From NCBI GenBank assembly GCA_018266215.1, contig JAFEAV010000011.1, positions 1 through 64,000 on the forward strand: a stretch of 64,000 nucleotides of DNA, read 5' to 3'. The position numbers were made by a program, and so were the translations under genes. Shown here in pieces: positions 52,399 to 60,503 of the stretch (the stretch's first letter is position 1; each line of letters begins with the position of its first letter). A model generated the notes under the pieces. The model did no database searches. It was not told where the DNA came from and worked only from the letters and a program-made list of their open reading frames with translations. The stretch is from Cyanobacteria bacterium SZAS LIN-3. GTDB taxonomy: Bacteria > Cyanobacteriota > Vampirovibrionia > Obscuribacterales > Obscuribacteraceae.

Positions 52399-53166
52399 CT
52401 ATAGCACAAGCGAAAATGAGGCTTCCGGCACCGTGGTTGAATCCGTCTCGTCCGCGTGACTGCGCTTCTGCCATCTGGCTCGTGCCAGCGTTATCGCACC
52501 TACGACGTTGCCGCCGGCTCTGGCCACCGACAACGCGCATTCGTATATTGTTGCGCCGGAGGTCAGCACGTCATCCACCAGAATCACATTCTGCCCAGCC
52601 AGGCTCTTGCTTGCAGCAAATGCCCCTTGCAAATTGCGTCTTCTCTGCCCCCGGCTCAGCCCAAACTGAGGTCTGGTGGCGCGGGTGCGAAGCAGGCTGG
52701 TGTTGTCCATTTTTAAATTGAGCTCGCGGCCTAAATGAAAAGCGAGTTCCTCTGCTTGATTGAAACCTCGCTCCCGGCGCTTGCCTGCGTGCAATGGCAC
52801 CGGTACGAGCACTGGTTTCTCTCCTTCTCCTGTCTCCAGCAACGCCACCGCCGGCGGTAGCAGTGCGAAGGACAATATTCTCGCCAGCTCGGGCCGCTTC
52901 AGATATTTGATTTGATACACAGCTTCCTGCAGCGGGCCGCTGTAATAGCCGCAACTCAGGCATTCGATCACATCATTATCATCGTCGCCTATGAGCGTGG
53001 TGCGCACGGGCTCCAGCTCGCTGAAGAATGAGCGGCAATGATTGCACAATTCGCCTTCCGTCGTGTCCACCTGGCACAGCCCACAGCAAGGCGGCTCAAA
53101 GAGCAGCAGGGTTACCAGCCGCCACAGTCTTCCGGGCAGACCCATAGCCAATTTCAACATAGACAT
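52399..53166 (-). CDS. comF: ComF-family phosphoribosyltransferase
   Basis: 255 aa from ATG 53166. An N-terminal zinc knuckle (CCGLCQV...LCNHC...CLSCGYY) is followed by the PRT domain: YQIKYLKRPELARIL, PVPLHAGKRRERGFNQAEELA and the PRPP-binding VILVDDVLTSGATI. ComF proteins are needed for DNA uptake and recombination in competent bacteria; here the competence genes are not visible. A longer N-terminal reading (22 residues) exists without a good SD. Confidence 0.9.
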   Translation of the reverse strand: MSMLKLAMGLPGRLWRLVTLLLFEPPCCGLCQVDTTEGELCNHCRSFFSELEPVRTTLIGDDDNDVIECLSCGYYSGPLQEAVYQIKYLKRPELARILSFALLPPAVALLETGEGEKPVLVPVPLHAGKRRERGFNQAEELAFHLGRELNLKMDNTSLLRTRATRPQFGLSRGQRRRNLQGAFAASKSLAGQNVILVDDVLTSGATIYECALSVARAGGNVVGAITLARARWQKRSHADETDSTTVPEASFSLVL

Positions 53167-53261
53167 CCCATCCCCCCTTCCTAAAAAGGTCCGTCTAAAT
53201 TGAAAAACGTTTCTTTCCGGCAATAAGTTCAATCGCCGGAAGACATTTAAAAGCTACACTT

Positions 53262-54581
53262 ATGTGCATGAAAAAAGATGGCCACAAACTCATAGCCCTG
53301 GCTGAAGAGCGCCTTGCCGAAGCCTTCCGTCATATTGACGACATCGCCATGACCAATCAGCTGCGCGTGCTCGCGGCCTTCCGGCAACATAAGTTGACCG
53401 AGGAGTTTTTTGCCGAGCGCACCGGCTACGGCATCGACGACACCGGCCGTGAGGCCATGGACCGCATTTTTGCCTCGGCCTTTGGTTGCCCATCGGCTGC
53501 GGTGCGCATGCAAATGGTCTCCGGCACTCATGCTATTGCCTGCGCCCTTTTTGGCAATCTGCGCCCGGGCGACAGTCTTATAAGTCTCACCGGCAAGCCC
53601 TACGACACCCTGGAAGAAGTAATCGGCGTCCAGGAGCCGGTTACGGCTGGTTCTAAGGCTGGGGGCAAGGCCCGTAAAACGGCCAAACCGGCTAAAATTA
53701 GCGGTTCGCTGGCCGAGCTTGGCGTGCACTATACCGAGCTGGACCTGGATCCGGTGCGCGATGGTGAAAACAAAATCGTCGCTGCTATTCACAAAGCCGG
53801 TCCGGCAGCGCTCTATCACATTCAAAAATCCCGCGGCTATTCCATGAGCCGCCGCACTCTGTCCAATAAGGATATCGGCAAGCTCTGCACCATGGTGCGC
53901 AAGGTCTATCCCGAGGCCCGAGTCTTTGTCGACAATTGCTACGGTGAATTTGTCGAGGCGGCCGAACCCACCGCCCACGGCGCCAATCTTATGGCCGGGT
54001 CCCTGATCAAAAATCCGGGTGGCGGCCTGGCTCTGACCGGCGGTTATGTGGCCGGGGACGCAGACATGGTGGAGAACGCCCTGGTCCGGCTGACCGCCCC
54101 CGGCATCGGCGGGCACCTGGGTGTCACTTTTAACCAGAATCGCCTGGTCTTTCAGGGACTCTTTATGGCGCCTTCGGTGGTGGCCGGAGCGGTGAAAGGG
54201 GCGATGCTTGTGGCTTCGGTCATGGGCGAGCTGGGCTGCAAAATCGACCCGGCGCCCATGGATACTCGCTTTGACATTATTCAGGCCATAGAATTTGGCG
54301 ACCGCAAGAAACTGGTCAATTTTTGCCGGGCGATCCAGAGCTTTTCCCCCGTAAACGCCCATGTGCTGCCCGAGCCCAGCGCCATGCCCGGCTACGCCGA
54401 CGAGGTGATTATGGCCGGGGGCTCCTTTGTCGAGGGGGCCACCATCGAGCTTTCCTGCGATGGACCGCTGCGCGAGCCCTATGCCGTATATCTGCAAGGA
54501 GGACTCTCATATCTTCATGTAAAGAGCGCCCTGCTCGGGGCTCTAAATCTGTCGCAGTCGGGCGAGGCGCGTTTTTTCTAA
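53262..54581 (+). CDS. Methionine gamma-lyase-like PLP enzyme (aluminium-resistance family)
   Basis: 439 aa. Matches COG4100-type proteins: FASAFGCPSAAVRMQMVSGTHAIACALFG (the PLP phosphate region), GKPYDTLEEVIG, DNCYGEFVEA, and MAGSLIKNPGGGLALTGGYVAG with the Schiff-base Lys. Fold type I aminotransferase/lyase. These are annotated as aluminium resistance or methionine gamma-lyase-like, but the true substrate is usually untested. A small Lys/Ala insertion (KAGGKARKTAKPAK) interrupts the N-terminal part. Confidence 0.85.
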   Translation: MCMKKDGHKLIALAEERLAEAFRHIDDIAMTNQLRVLAAFRQHKLTEEFFAERTGYGIDDTGREAMDRIFASAFGCPSAAVRMQMVSGTHAIACALFGNLRPGDSLISLTGKPYDTLEEVIGVQEPVTAGSKAGGKARKTAKPAKISGSLAELGVHYTELDLDPVRDGENKIVAAIHKAGPAALYHIQKSRGYSMSRRTLSNKDIGKLCTMVRKVYPEARVFVDNCYGEFVEAAEPTAHGANLMAGSLIKNPGGGLALTGGYVAGDADMVENALVRLTAPGIGGHLGVTFNQNRLVFQGLFMAPSVVAGAVKGAMLVASVMGELGCKIDPAPMDTRFDIIQAIEFGDRKKLVNFCRAIQSFSPVNAHVLPEPSAMPGYADEVIMAGGSFVEGATIELSCDGPLREPYAVYLQGGLSYLHVKSALLGALNLSQSGEARFF

Positions 54582-54613
54582 TGTGTTAAACGTTAACCGG
54601 CGGCGATTGGTGA

Positions 54614-54642
54614 CTGACGTGTCGGACTTTTATCCCTATAAT
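54614..54642 (+). promoter_or_regulatory. prs: Promoter of prs
   Basis: -35 CTGACG (54614-54619), 17-bp spacer, -10 TATAAT (54637-54642). A short palindrome GTTAA-ACG-TTAAC lies just upstream at 54585-54597. Confidence 0.65.
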
Positions 54643-54687
54643 TAGCCCAGTTCACTTCGCCATACTCAGCTCTTTGAGGATGTACTC

Positions 54688-55671
54688 GTGGTAGCTCAAA
54701 TGCCCGCTAGACACCAGGTCAACTCCGACGCCAAGCTAGAGCTCAAGATACTTTCCGGGACCGCCAATCCAGAATTGGCCAGGGAAGTCGCAGAGCACCT
54801 GGGTTTGGGCATCACTCCGGTAAAAATCGCCCCGTTCTCAGACGGCGAGATATATGTGCAGTTGCAAGAATCGGTCCGGGGTGTTGATTGCTTCATCATC
54901 CAGCCCACCTGCACACCGGTAAACGAAAATTTGATGGAGCTGCTTATCCTGCTCGACGCACTGAAACGGGCGTCAGCCGGACGCATCACCGTTGTGATGC
55001 CTTATTACGGTTATGGCCGTCAGGACCGTAAAGCCGCCGGACGTGAGGCTATCACCGCCAAGCTTATTGCAGACCTTTTGACGACGGCCGGAGCCCAGCG
55101 TGTAGTCGCTCTCGACCTGCATGCACCGCAAATTATGGGCTTCTTCAATATCCTTGTCGATCACCTTTATGCCAGCCCCGTGCTGCTCGACTACATTCGC
55201 GAGCTCAATCTCACCGACATCGTCCTGGTCAGCCCGGATGTGGGCGGGGTGTCGCGTACCCGTGCTTTTGCTAAAAAATTAGATGATGCCCCCATTGCCA
55301 TCATCGACAAACGTCGCACCAAGCACAATGTGGCTGAAGTGATGAGTGTCGTAGGCGATGTCAAAGGCAAAGTGGCGATTATGGTGGACGATATGGTCGA
55401 CACCGCCGGGACACTGGTGAAGGGCGCTGAGCTTCTAATCAAGGAAGGCGCCGTGCGGGTTTTCGCCTGTGCCACCCATGCTGTTCTTTCCGGTCCCGCC
55501 AATGAGCGTCTGGATAATTCGCCGATCGAAAAATTGATCGTCACCAATTCCATCCCTCACGATCCCGCTAACCTTTCGGACAAAGTTGTGATGCTGTCCG
55601 TGGCTAAGTTGCTTGGAGAAGCTATTCATCGCATTCACGACGATTCGTCCGTGAGTGAAATGTTTGCATGA
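54688..55671 (+). CDS. prs: Ribose-phosphate pyrophosphokinase
   Basis: 327 aa, GTG start. Signatures: ILSGTANPELAREVAEHLG, FSDGEIYVQLQESVRGVDCFIIQ, MPYYGYGRQDRKAAGRE (ATP binding), LDLHAPQIMGFF (PRPP synthetase signature), VSPDVGGVSRTRAFAKKL and IMVDDMVDTAGTL (ribose-5-phosphate/PRPP loop). It makes PRPP for purine, pyrimidine, His, Trp and NAD synthesis. Overlaps the next gene by 4 nt (ATGA). Confidence 0.97.
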   Translation: MVAQMPARHQVNSDAKLELKILSGTANPELAREVAEHLGLGITPVKIAPFSDGEIYVQLQESVRGVDCFIIQPTCTPVNENLMELLILLDALKRASAGRITVVMPYYGYGRQDRKAAGREAITAKLIADLLTTAGAQRVVALDLHAPQIMGFFNILVDHLYASPVLLDYIRELNLTDIVLVSPDVGGVSRTRAFAKKLDDAPIAIIDKRRTKHNVAEVMSVVGDVKGKVAIMVDDMVDTAGTLVKGAELLIKEGAVRVFACATHAVLSGPANERLDNSPIEKLIVTNSIPHDPANLSDKVVMLSVAKLLGEAIHRIHDDSSVSEMFA

Positions 55672-56303
55672 GCCTCGTTCTCGAGAGCTTTCCTGTTGGT
55701 CCACTCGGCTGCAACTGCTCCATCATCGGTTGCAGTGAGACTAAAGAAGCGGCCGTGGTCGATCCCGGCGGCGATGTCGATGAGATTATCGCCCGGCTTA
55801 AAAAGCACGGTCTGACGCCGAAATATTTGCTGCATACGCACGCGCACTTCGATCATATTATCGGTTCGCGCGGCATGCGCGAAAAAACCGGCGCGCTTAT
55901 CTGTCTCAATAAAGACGACCAGTTTCTCTATGACAAACTCACTACCCAGGCGGGTATGTTCGGCTTCGCCGCCGATGAGCCTTTGCCTGTTGATAGATTT
56001 ATCGAGGACGAAGAAGAGTTCGGCATCGGTTCGATGAAGGCTTCGGTCATTCATACACCCGGCCATACGCCCGGCTCTTGCTGCTTTTCTCTGGGAGCGA
56101 AGGAGAGCGTTTTGTTCTCCGGCGATACTCTCTTCAATCGCTCTATCGGCCGCACGGACCTCTGGGGCGGCTCTTTTGAGGAAATAATCAAATCCATTTC
56201 CACACGCCTTTTCACCCTCGATGACAGTACCCGGGTCATAACCGGACACGGCCCGGACACAGACATCTGGAGTGAGAAGAAGAAGAACCCGTTTTTCCAG
56301 TGA
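55668..56303 (+). CDS. Metallo-beta-lactamase-fold hydrolase, glyoxalase II-like
   Basis: 211 aa with ATGA overlap to prs. Metal site THAHFDHI (His58, His60, Asp62, His63), then HTPGHTPGSCCF (third metal His) and FSGDTLFNRSIGRTDLWGG, GHGPDTD (last His). This set matches small YcbL-type hydroxyacylglutathione hydrolases rather than full-length GloB. It hydrolyses thioesters or other esters; the true substrate is unknown. Confidence 0.9.
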   Translation: MSLVLESFPVGPLGCNCSIIGCSETKEAAVVDPGGDVDEIIARLKKHGLTPKYLLHTHAHFDHIIGSRGMREKTGALICLNKDDQFLYDKLTTQAGMFGFAADEPLPVDRFIEDEEEFGIGSMKASVIHTPGHTPGSCCFSLGAKESVLFSGDTLFNRSIGRTDLWGGSFEEIIKSISTRLFTLDDSTRVITGHGPDTDIWSEKKKNPFFQ

Positions 56304-56325
56304 ACGCTAACTAAAGGATCTGGCT

Positions 56326-57390
56326 GTGTCATCAAAAAGAACAGAAGAGCTCGATTTCTCTCCCTTTAACGCGGAAGATGTTCTCACTGCCCTTTGCAAA
56401 GTGCTGCGCACCAGCCGGGCGATTTCATTCAGCTATGCCGGTGACATTCAGAGTGTCGTTGATCGCATCGGCCGTGTCTTCCATGCCGAGCGCTGCATGA
56501 TGCTGGTTGCGGCAAAGGATCAGGTACATGTTGAAACATTTGAGTATCTCGCCGAGGGCATAGACAGTGTCTCTCACATGTTTGCCGGCGTGCGCGGCCA
56601 GGCCATGGCACATGAGCTGATTGGACTGGACGGCGATATTAATGCGGTGTCCGATGTTGCCAATGCATCGAATCTTGATGGCGGTTATTTCCTGCCTCTC
56701 AAAATACGCGGCGACAGCCGCAACGACGGCAAGGAACGACGCGCCGGTCTTCTCTATATCAAGGACGGTCCGCTCAGCCGCTGGAATAAGCTGGTCCTGG
56801 AGAGTCTTGTGGTTGTTGCCGATCATCTGGCCCGCCTGGCTCAGATCGAGCAGATTTCGAGTACTTTGGGCGAGCTGGAAAGCGAGGACAAAGTCACCGG
56901 ATTTCTCCACCGCAAATTTGCCTCCGGGGCGGCGGCTAAGGAGCTTGCCCGGGCGGAATTTTTTGGCGATCAGGCCAGTCTCATGCTTATCGATCTTGAT
57001 CTTGGCGGACGGTCGCCTGATGTTTATGGCACCGCCCTTGGTGAGGCTGTGATTAAAACGGTGGCCTCGGCTATAGCCGCCGGTGTTCGCGGTGTCGACA
57101 TTTGCGGTCGCATCGGCCTGGACGAGTTTCTTGTATTTTGCCCCAGGCTGGATCAGGAGGAAGCGGGCAAGCTGGCTGCCTATCTCGTTAAACGTATAAA
57201 CGAGAGTTTGATGAATCTGACCCGCAATGGTGAAATCAAGGCCGAAGTCGGTGTTTTTGTACCAACCACCGCCAGTGTCGGACTGGCGCACAGCCGTAAG
57301 GGCGAGGCCTTCGAGGCTCTGTATTCGGCGGCGCAGGAAAGTCTCAATGCTGCCAGACAGGCCGGCGGCAATATGGTCAAATCTGTTTGA
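56326..57390 (+). CDS. GAF domain protein with degenerate GGDEF
   Basis: 354 aa, GTG start. N-terminal helix pair, then a GAF-type sensor (about 40-170: IQSVVDRIGRVFHAERCMMLVAAKD...GYFLPLKIRGDSRNDGKERRAGLLYIKDGPLSRWNKLVLESLVVVADHLA). A C-terminal GGDEF-like domain follows (VTGFLHRKF, LMLIDLDLGG). Its signature reads GLDEF (264-268) instead of GGDEF, and the metal/GTP loop is altered, so diguanylate cyclase activity is doubtful. It may bind ligands or act as regulator. No clear inhibition site. Confidence 0.85.
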   Translation: MSSKRTEELDFSPFNAEDVLTALCKVLRTSRAISFSYAGDIQSVVDRIGRVFHAERCMMLVAAKDQVHVETFEYLAEGIDSVSHMFAGVRGQAMAHELIGLDGDINAVSDVANASNLDGGYFLPLKIRGDSRNDGKERRAGLLYIKDGPLSRWNKLVLESLVVVADHLARLAQIEQISSTLGELESEDKVTGFLHRKFASGAAAKELARAEFFGDQASLMLIDLDLGGRSPDVYGTALGEAVIKTVASAIAAGVRGVDICGRIGLDEFLVFCPRLDQEEAGKLAAYLVKRINESLMNLTRNGEIKAEVGVFVPTTASVGLAHSRKGEAFEALYSAAQESLNAARQAGGNMVKSV

Positions 57391-57497
57391 AGCCCTTGGC
57401 AACAATTGCGAAAATTTGCCCTGGATCAGCTCAAATGATTTGTCATGGCTTCTATAATTAGGTTATTGGACACACCAAGCGTCAGGCGGGCAAATAA

Positions 57498-57881
57498 ATG
57501 AGAAATCAAAAGTTTAACGGCAAAAAGTTGGTGGGACTGGGCTTGAGCCTGGCCTGCGCACTGAGCCTTTATTCGGCGGGTTCAGCCCTGGCCGAGAGCG
57601 AGGCCGGCTTTATCATGGTTGGTGGTGGTGACAGCGAATCCGGTGGTGTATACGCCAGCGGCGGCTCTTCCGAAAGCGGCGGTCCGATGGATAACGGCTC
57701 TGAATCGGAATCCGGCGGTGTGCGCAATAACGGCTCCGAATCCGAATCCGGCGGCGTATTCAGCAGCGGTGCCGAGTCCGAATCGGGCGGCATGAGCGGC
57801 AGTACCTCAGAAAGTGGCGGATTGTCGAGCGTCGGCAATGTCTATGTGCCTAACTACGGCGTCAAAAATTATCAGTGGTAA
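57498..57881 (+). CDS. Exported ESGG-repeat protein
   Basis: 127 aa. Signal peptide (KKLVGLGLSLACALSLYSAGSALA). The mature protein is almost all repeats of E-S-G-G-x with spacers (GSESESGGVRNN, AESESGGMSG), rich in Ser, Glu and Gly with no Lys and few hydrophobics, then a YVPNYGVKNYQW tail. A flexible acidic surface or matrix polypeptide seems likely; acidic repeats may bind calcium or metal. No family recognised. A TATAAT hexamer at 57453-57458 may be its -10 box, but no good -35 is spaced correctly. Confidence 0.72.
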   Translation: MRNQKFNGKKLVGLGLSLACALSLYSAGSALAESEAGFIMVGGGDSESGGVYASGGSSESGGPMDNGSESESGGVRNNGSESESGGVFSSGAESESGGMSGSTSESGGLSSVGNVYVPNYGVKNYQW

Positions 57882-57920
57882 TGCATTGAAAGGCGGCTGT
57901 AGCCGTCTTCAGTAAGCTAA

Positions 57921-57950
57921 AAAGCCCGCTTCGTTCCGGAAGCGGGCTTT
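57921..57950. terminator. Bidirectional rho-independent terminator
   Basis: AAAGCCCGCTTC (57921-57932) and GAAGCGGGCTTT (57939-57950), a perfect 12-bp stem with 6-nt loop. A-run and T-run on both sides allow use on both strands. It sits between convergent genes ending at 57881 and 57983. Confidence 0.9.
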
Positions 57951-57982
57951 CGATTTACTGGTCTTCTTTGAAGCGGGCCAGC

Positions 57983-58852
57983 TTATTTGGTGGCTGTCTC
58001 CGGGTGTCTGAAATAGCCAAGTTTGGACGCTTTTTCGCTGTCGGCATTGGCCATCTTGCGATAGAGTTCGGCACGGTTGAAATAGCCGGCGCCCAGTTTG
58101 GGATCAATTTCCAGGGCCTTGTTTATGTCGGCCATGGCCAGATCAAGCTTGTCCAGATGGATGTAAGCATGGCCGCGATTGGCATAAGCTCGAGCCAGTT
58201 TGGGATCGAGTGATATAGCCTTGTCGCAGTCGGCAACGGCCTTGTCAAATTCGCGGGTGGCAATCAAGGCATGGGCACGGTTGACGTAGGCGACAGCCAT
58301 GTCCGGCTTGAGTTCGATAGCCTTATTGGCATCGGTGATTGCTTCTTGATGACGTCCAAGTTTGTTCAGAGCATGGGAGCGGTTGATGAAAGCAATGTGC
58401 AGCTTGGGTGAAAGCTTGAGCGCTTCATCGCAGTCAGCCAGAGCCTTGGCGTGTTGATTCAAATGCAATTCGGCCCAGGCGCGATTGACGTAGGCTACGT
58501 CCAGCTTGGGATTGAGTTCGACTGCCTTGTTGCAATCTTCCAGAGCGCCTTTGTAGTTGCGCTCGGTCATGCGCACGCCGGCGCGATTAGCGTAGGCGCG
58601 GGCATAGCTTGGATTTTCTTGAATGGCTTCGTTAAACTTGGCCAGTGCTTCCTGGATCTTTTCCTCTTTCATCAAAGCGACGCCGTCGCAATTGGCTTTG
58701 AAAGCCTTGGCATTCACCTGACCCTTGGCGGCTTTGCTTGAGCCTGTCTTCTTAGCACCCTTGTCGGCCTTTTCAGCGGCGGCAAGCGCGGACATTGGAT
58801 TTACAAGTGAAAAGCACAGGGCAGTGAGCGCGATCTTGGCAATTGATCCCAT
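57983..58852 (-). CDS. Exported TPR protein
   Basis: 289 aa, ATG 58852 with GAGGAGG SD. Signal peptide (ALTALCFSLVNPMSALA) followed by a Lys-rich linker, then about six 34-residue TPR units (ALADCDEALKLSPKLHIAFINRSHALNKLGRHQEAI and similar). Typical periplasmic scaffold. No other domain. Runs into the terminator at 57921. It is downstream of the parvulin gene by 28 nt, so the two may share a transcript. Confidence 0.85.
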   Translation of the reverse strand: MGSIAKIALTALCFSLVNPMSALAAAEKADKGAKKTGSSKAAKGQVNAKAFKANCDGVALMKEEKIQEALAKFNEAIQENPSYARAYANRAGVRMTERNYKGALEDCNKAVELNPKLDVAYVNRAWAELHLNQHAKALADCDEALKLSPKLHIAFINRSHALNKLGRHQEAITDANKAIELKPDMAVAYVNRAHALIATREFDKAVADCDKAISLDPKLARAYANRGHAYIHLDKLDLAMADINKALEIDPKLGAGYFNRAELYRKMANADSEKASKLGYFRHPETATK

Positions 58853-58880
58853 CGGAACCTCCTCAATAAAGCTCAGTTGA

Positions 58881-60470
58881 TTATCTCACAGCGCCTTTGG
58901 CAGTGCCAGCAGGCGGGGCGGCGGCGGTGGTGCTTGCTGTAGCTGGAGTGGCCGCGGCAGCGGCTTTCTTTTGTTCCTCGGCGGCACGCAGAAATTCATC
59001 CGACAATTTGATGGCTGCTGTTTTGCGCTTTTCCTTGACCCAGTTTTGTTCTGTGGCCTCTTTATTTTGTTGACTGAGGACCTGATTAAGCGTGCCTTTC
59101 ACTTCATCAAAGCTGAGGCAGCCCTCCGGTTGTCTATCTACTAGCTTGACAATGTGCCAGCCGAAGGCCGTGTGTACAAGTTCCGGGGCCACGTGACCGG
59201 GTTTCAAATCTTTGACGGCATCGCAGAGTCTTTCCTGGTCGGACTTGCCGCCGTTGGAGCCGGGCACTTTCAAACTCAGGTCGATCCAACCGAGATCTCC
59301 GCCGGTCTTGGCGGCGCGGGCCGGCACGTCATCGCTGTCGCGGTCGGCCATGGTTTTGAAATCTTCACCCTTTTTGGCTCTTTCCAGAAGGGCCTGGGCT
59401 TTATTAAATTGAATGGCCTGCAGAATTTTCTCTTCCTTGTCAAGCTCATCCGGGGTGATGTTGGGCTTCTGCCGTTTGATCTGGGTGCGCACGCTCTCCA
59501 GTGGCGGATTGTCAAAGGTGGGGGCGGCGATGACGATGTGGCTCAGTCTTACCCGCGCTCCGTGCTTGAAGCCTTCTTTGCTCTTTTCATACTGTTCTTT
59601 CAGCATGGCATCGGAGAGCGCGCCTTCTTTGTCGATTTTTTCCATCATCATCACCATCATTTCGTGATTGATGATTTCTTCCTTTATCTGTTCTTCCGTT
59701 TCCGAGCTGTTTTTGACGAGTTGCTCGTACTTTTTGCTGTGCTTAAACTGGATGTAGTGATTCATGGCGGCGCGGTAGAAGCCTTCGCGGCGCGCTTCCT
59801 GCAAGAGCAGCTCGCGGTTGATCATTTCGTTGAGCAGCTGTCCTTCAATGAGCTTGGTGCCGGTCTTAAAAGCCAGACCGAGCATCAAAACCTGTTCGTT
59901 AAACTGAGCTTCGGTGATCTTCTTTTCTTTGAGGAATTCTGTGAAAGCTTTGCCTTCGAGGGATTCTTTCCTGCGGGCGGTTTCCAGAAGTTTCTTGTGT
60001 TCTTCGTCGGTCAGTTTTACGTCCATGCTTCGGGCTGTCCCGAGGAGCTCGTTGACTTTGGCCGGTTGTGAGGTAAGGACGGCCTGGAGTGAGAGCACGG
60101 CGTCGCGGTATTCTTTTTTGAACGACTCTACTGTTAGTGGCGTCCCGTTGACGGTGCAAAGGACCAGTGAATCTTTCAATTTGCTGATGCTGACATTGTT
60201 CAGGGCCGCCAGCTGGGGCAGGTCAGACAGTTCGGGCGGTCCCTGGTTGGCTTGATTGGGAGCGGCGGCGGTACCGGATGCGGTGCCGGCTACCGTGCCT
60301 GTGCCTGCGGTGGCTGGATTTTTGTCTGTGGCCTTATCACCGCTGCCTTTGTCGCTGGTTTTGCCGCTGCCGGCTTTCGGCGCTTCACAAGCGGAGAGTC
60401 CTAACGCTGCCACAAGTATGAGACTCATGGTTTTGATTGCAGTTTCGGTCTTGAGACTAGGCTTTTTCAC
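58881..60470 (-). CDS. Parvulin-type peptidyl-prolyl isomerase lipoprotein (PrsA/SurA-like)
   Basis: 529 aa from GTG 60470, with GGAG 6 nt upstream; TTG 60482 is an alternative. Lipoprotein signal ends at LGLSAC, so it is probably membrane anchored. Then a Gly/Thr/Ala-rich linker, a SurA/PrsA-type helical N-domain (VNGTPLTVESFKKEYRDAVL...), and a rotamase domain (ARVRLSHIVIAAP, ADRDSDDVPARAAKTGGDLGWIDLS, VHTAFGWHIVKLVDRQPE). A helical tail ends in a long Ala/Thr/Pro-rich stretch. Helps fold exported proteins. It follows mfd by 33 nt and could be co-transcribed. Confidence 0.88.
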   Translation of the reverse strand: MKKPSLKTETAIKTMSLILVAALGLSACEAPKAGSGKTSDKGSGDKATDKNPATAGTGTVAGTASGTAAAPNQANQGPPELSDLPQLAALNNVSISKLKDSLVLCTVNGTPLTVESFKKEYRDAVLSLQAVLTSQPAKVNELLGTARSMDVKLTDEEHKKLLETARRKESLEGKAFTEFLKEKKITEAQFNEQVLMLGLAFKTGTKLIEGQLLNEMINRELLLQEARREGFYRAAMNHYIQFKHSKKYEQLVKNSSETEEQIKEEIINHEMMVMMMEKIDKEGALSDAMLKEQYEKSKEGFKHGARVRLSHIVIAAPTFDNPPLESVRTQIKRQKPNITPDELDKEEKILQAIQFNKAQALLERAKKGEDFKTMADRDSDDVPARAAKTGGDLGWIDLSLKVPGSNGGKSDQERLCDAVKDLKPGHVAPELVHTAFGWHIVKLVDRQPEGCLSFDEVKGTLNQVLSQQNKEATEQNWVKEKRKTAAIKLSDEFLRAAEEQKKAAAAATPATASTTAAAPPAGTAKGAVR

Positions 60471-60503
60471 ACATTTCTCCAATCAAGGTTTTAAAAATTG
60501 TGC

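Noticed and set aside
53247..54497. Long open frame on the minus strand opposite the PLP lyase gene
   Set aside because: It is antisense to a clearly conserved coding sequence, has His/Gly/Arg-rich composition typical of a complementary frame, and has no SD or domain. Similar antisense frames oppose nuoL (9556-10191), mfd (61443-62540) and the RND genes.
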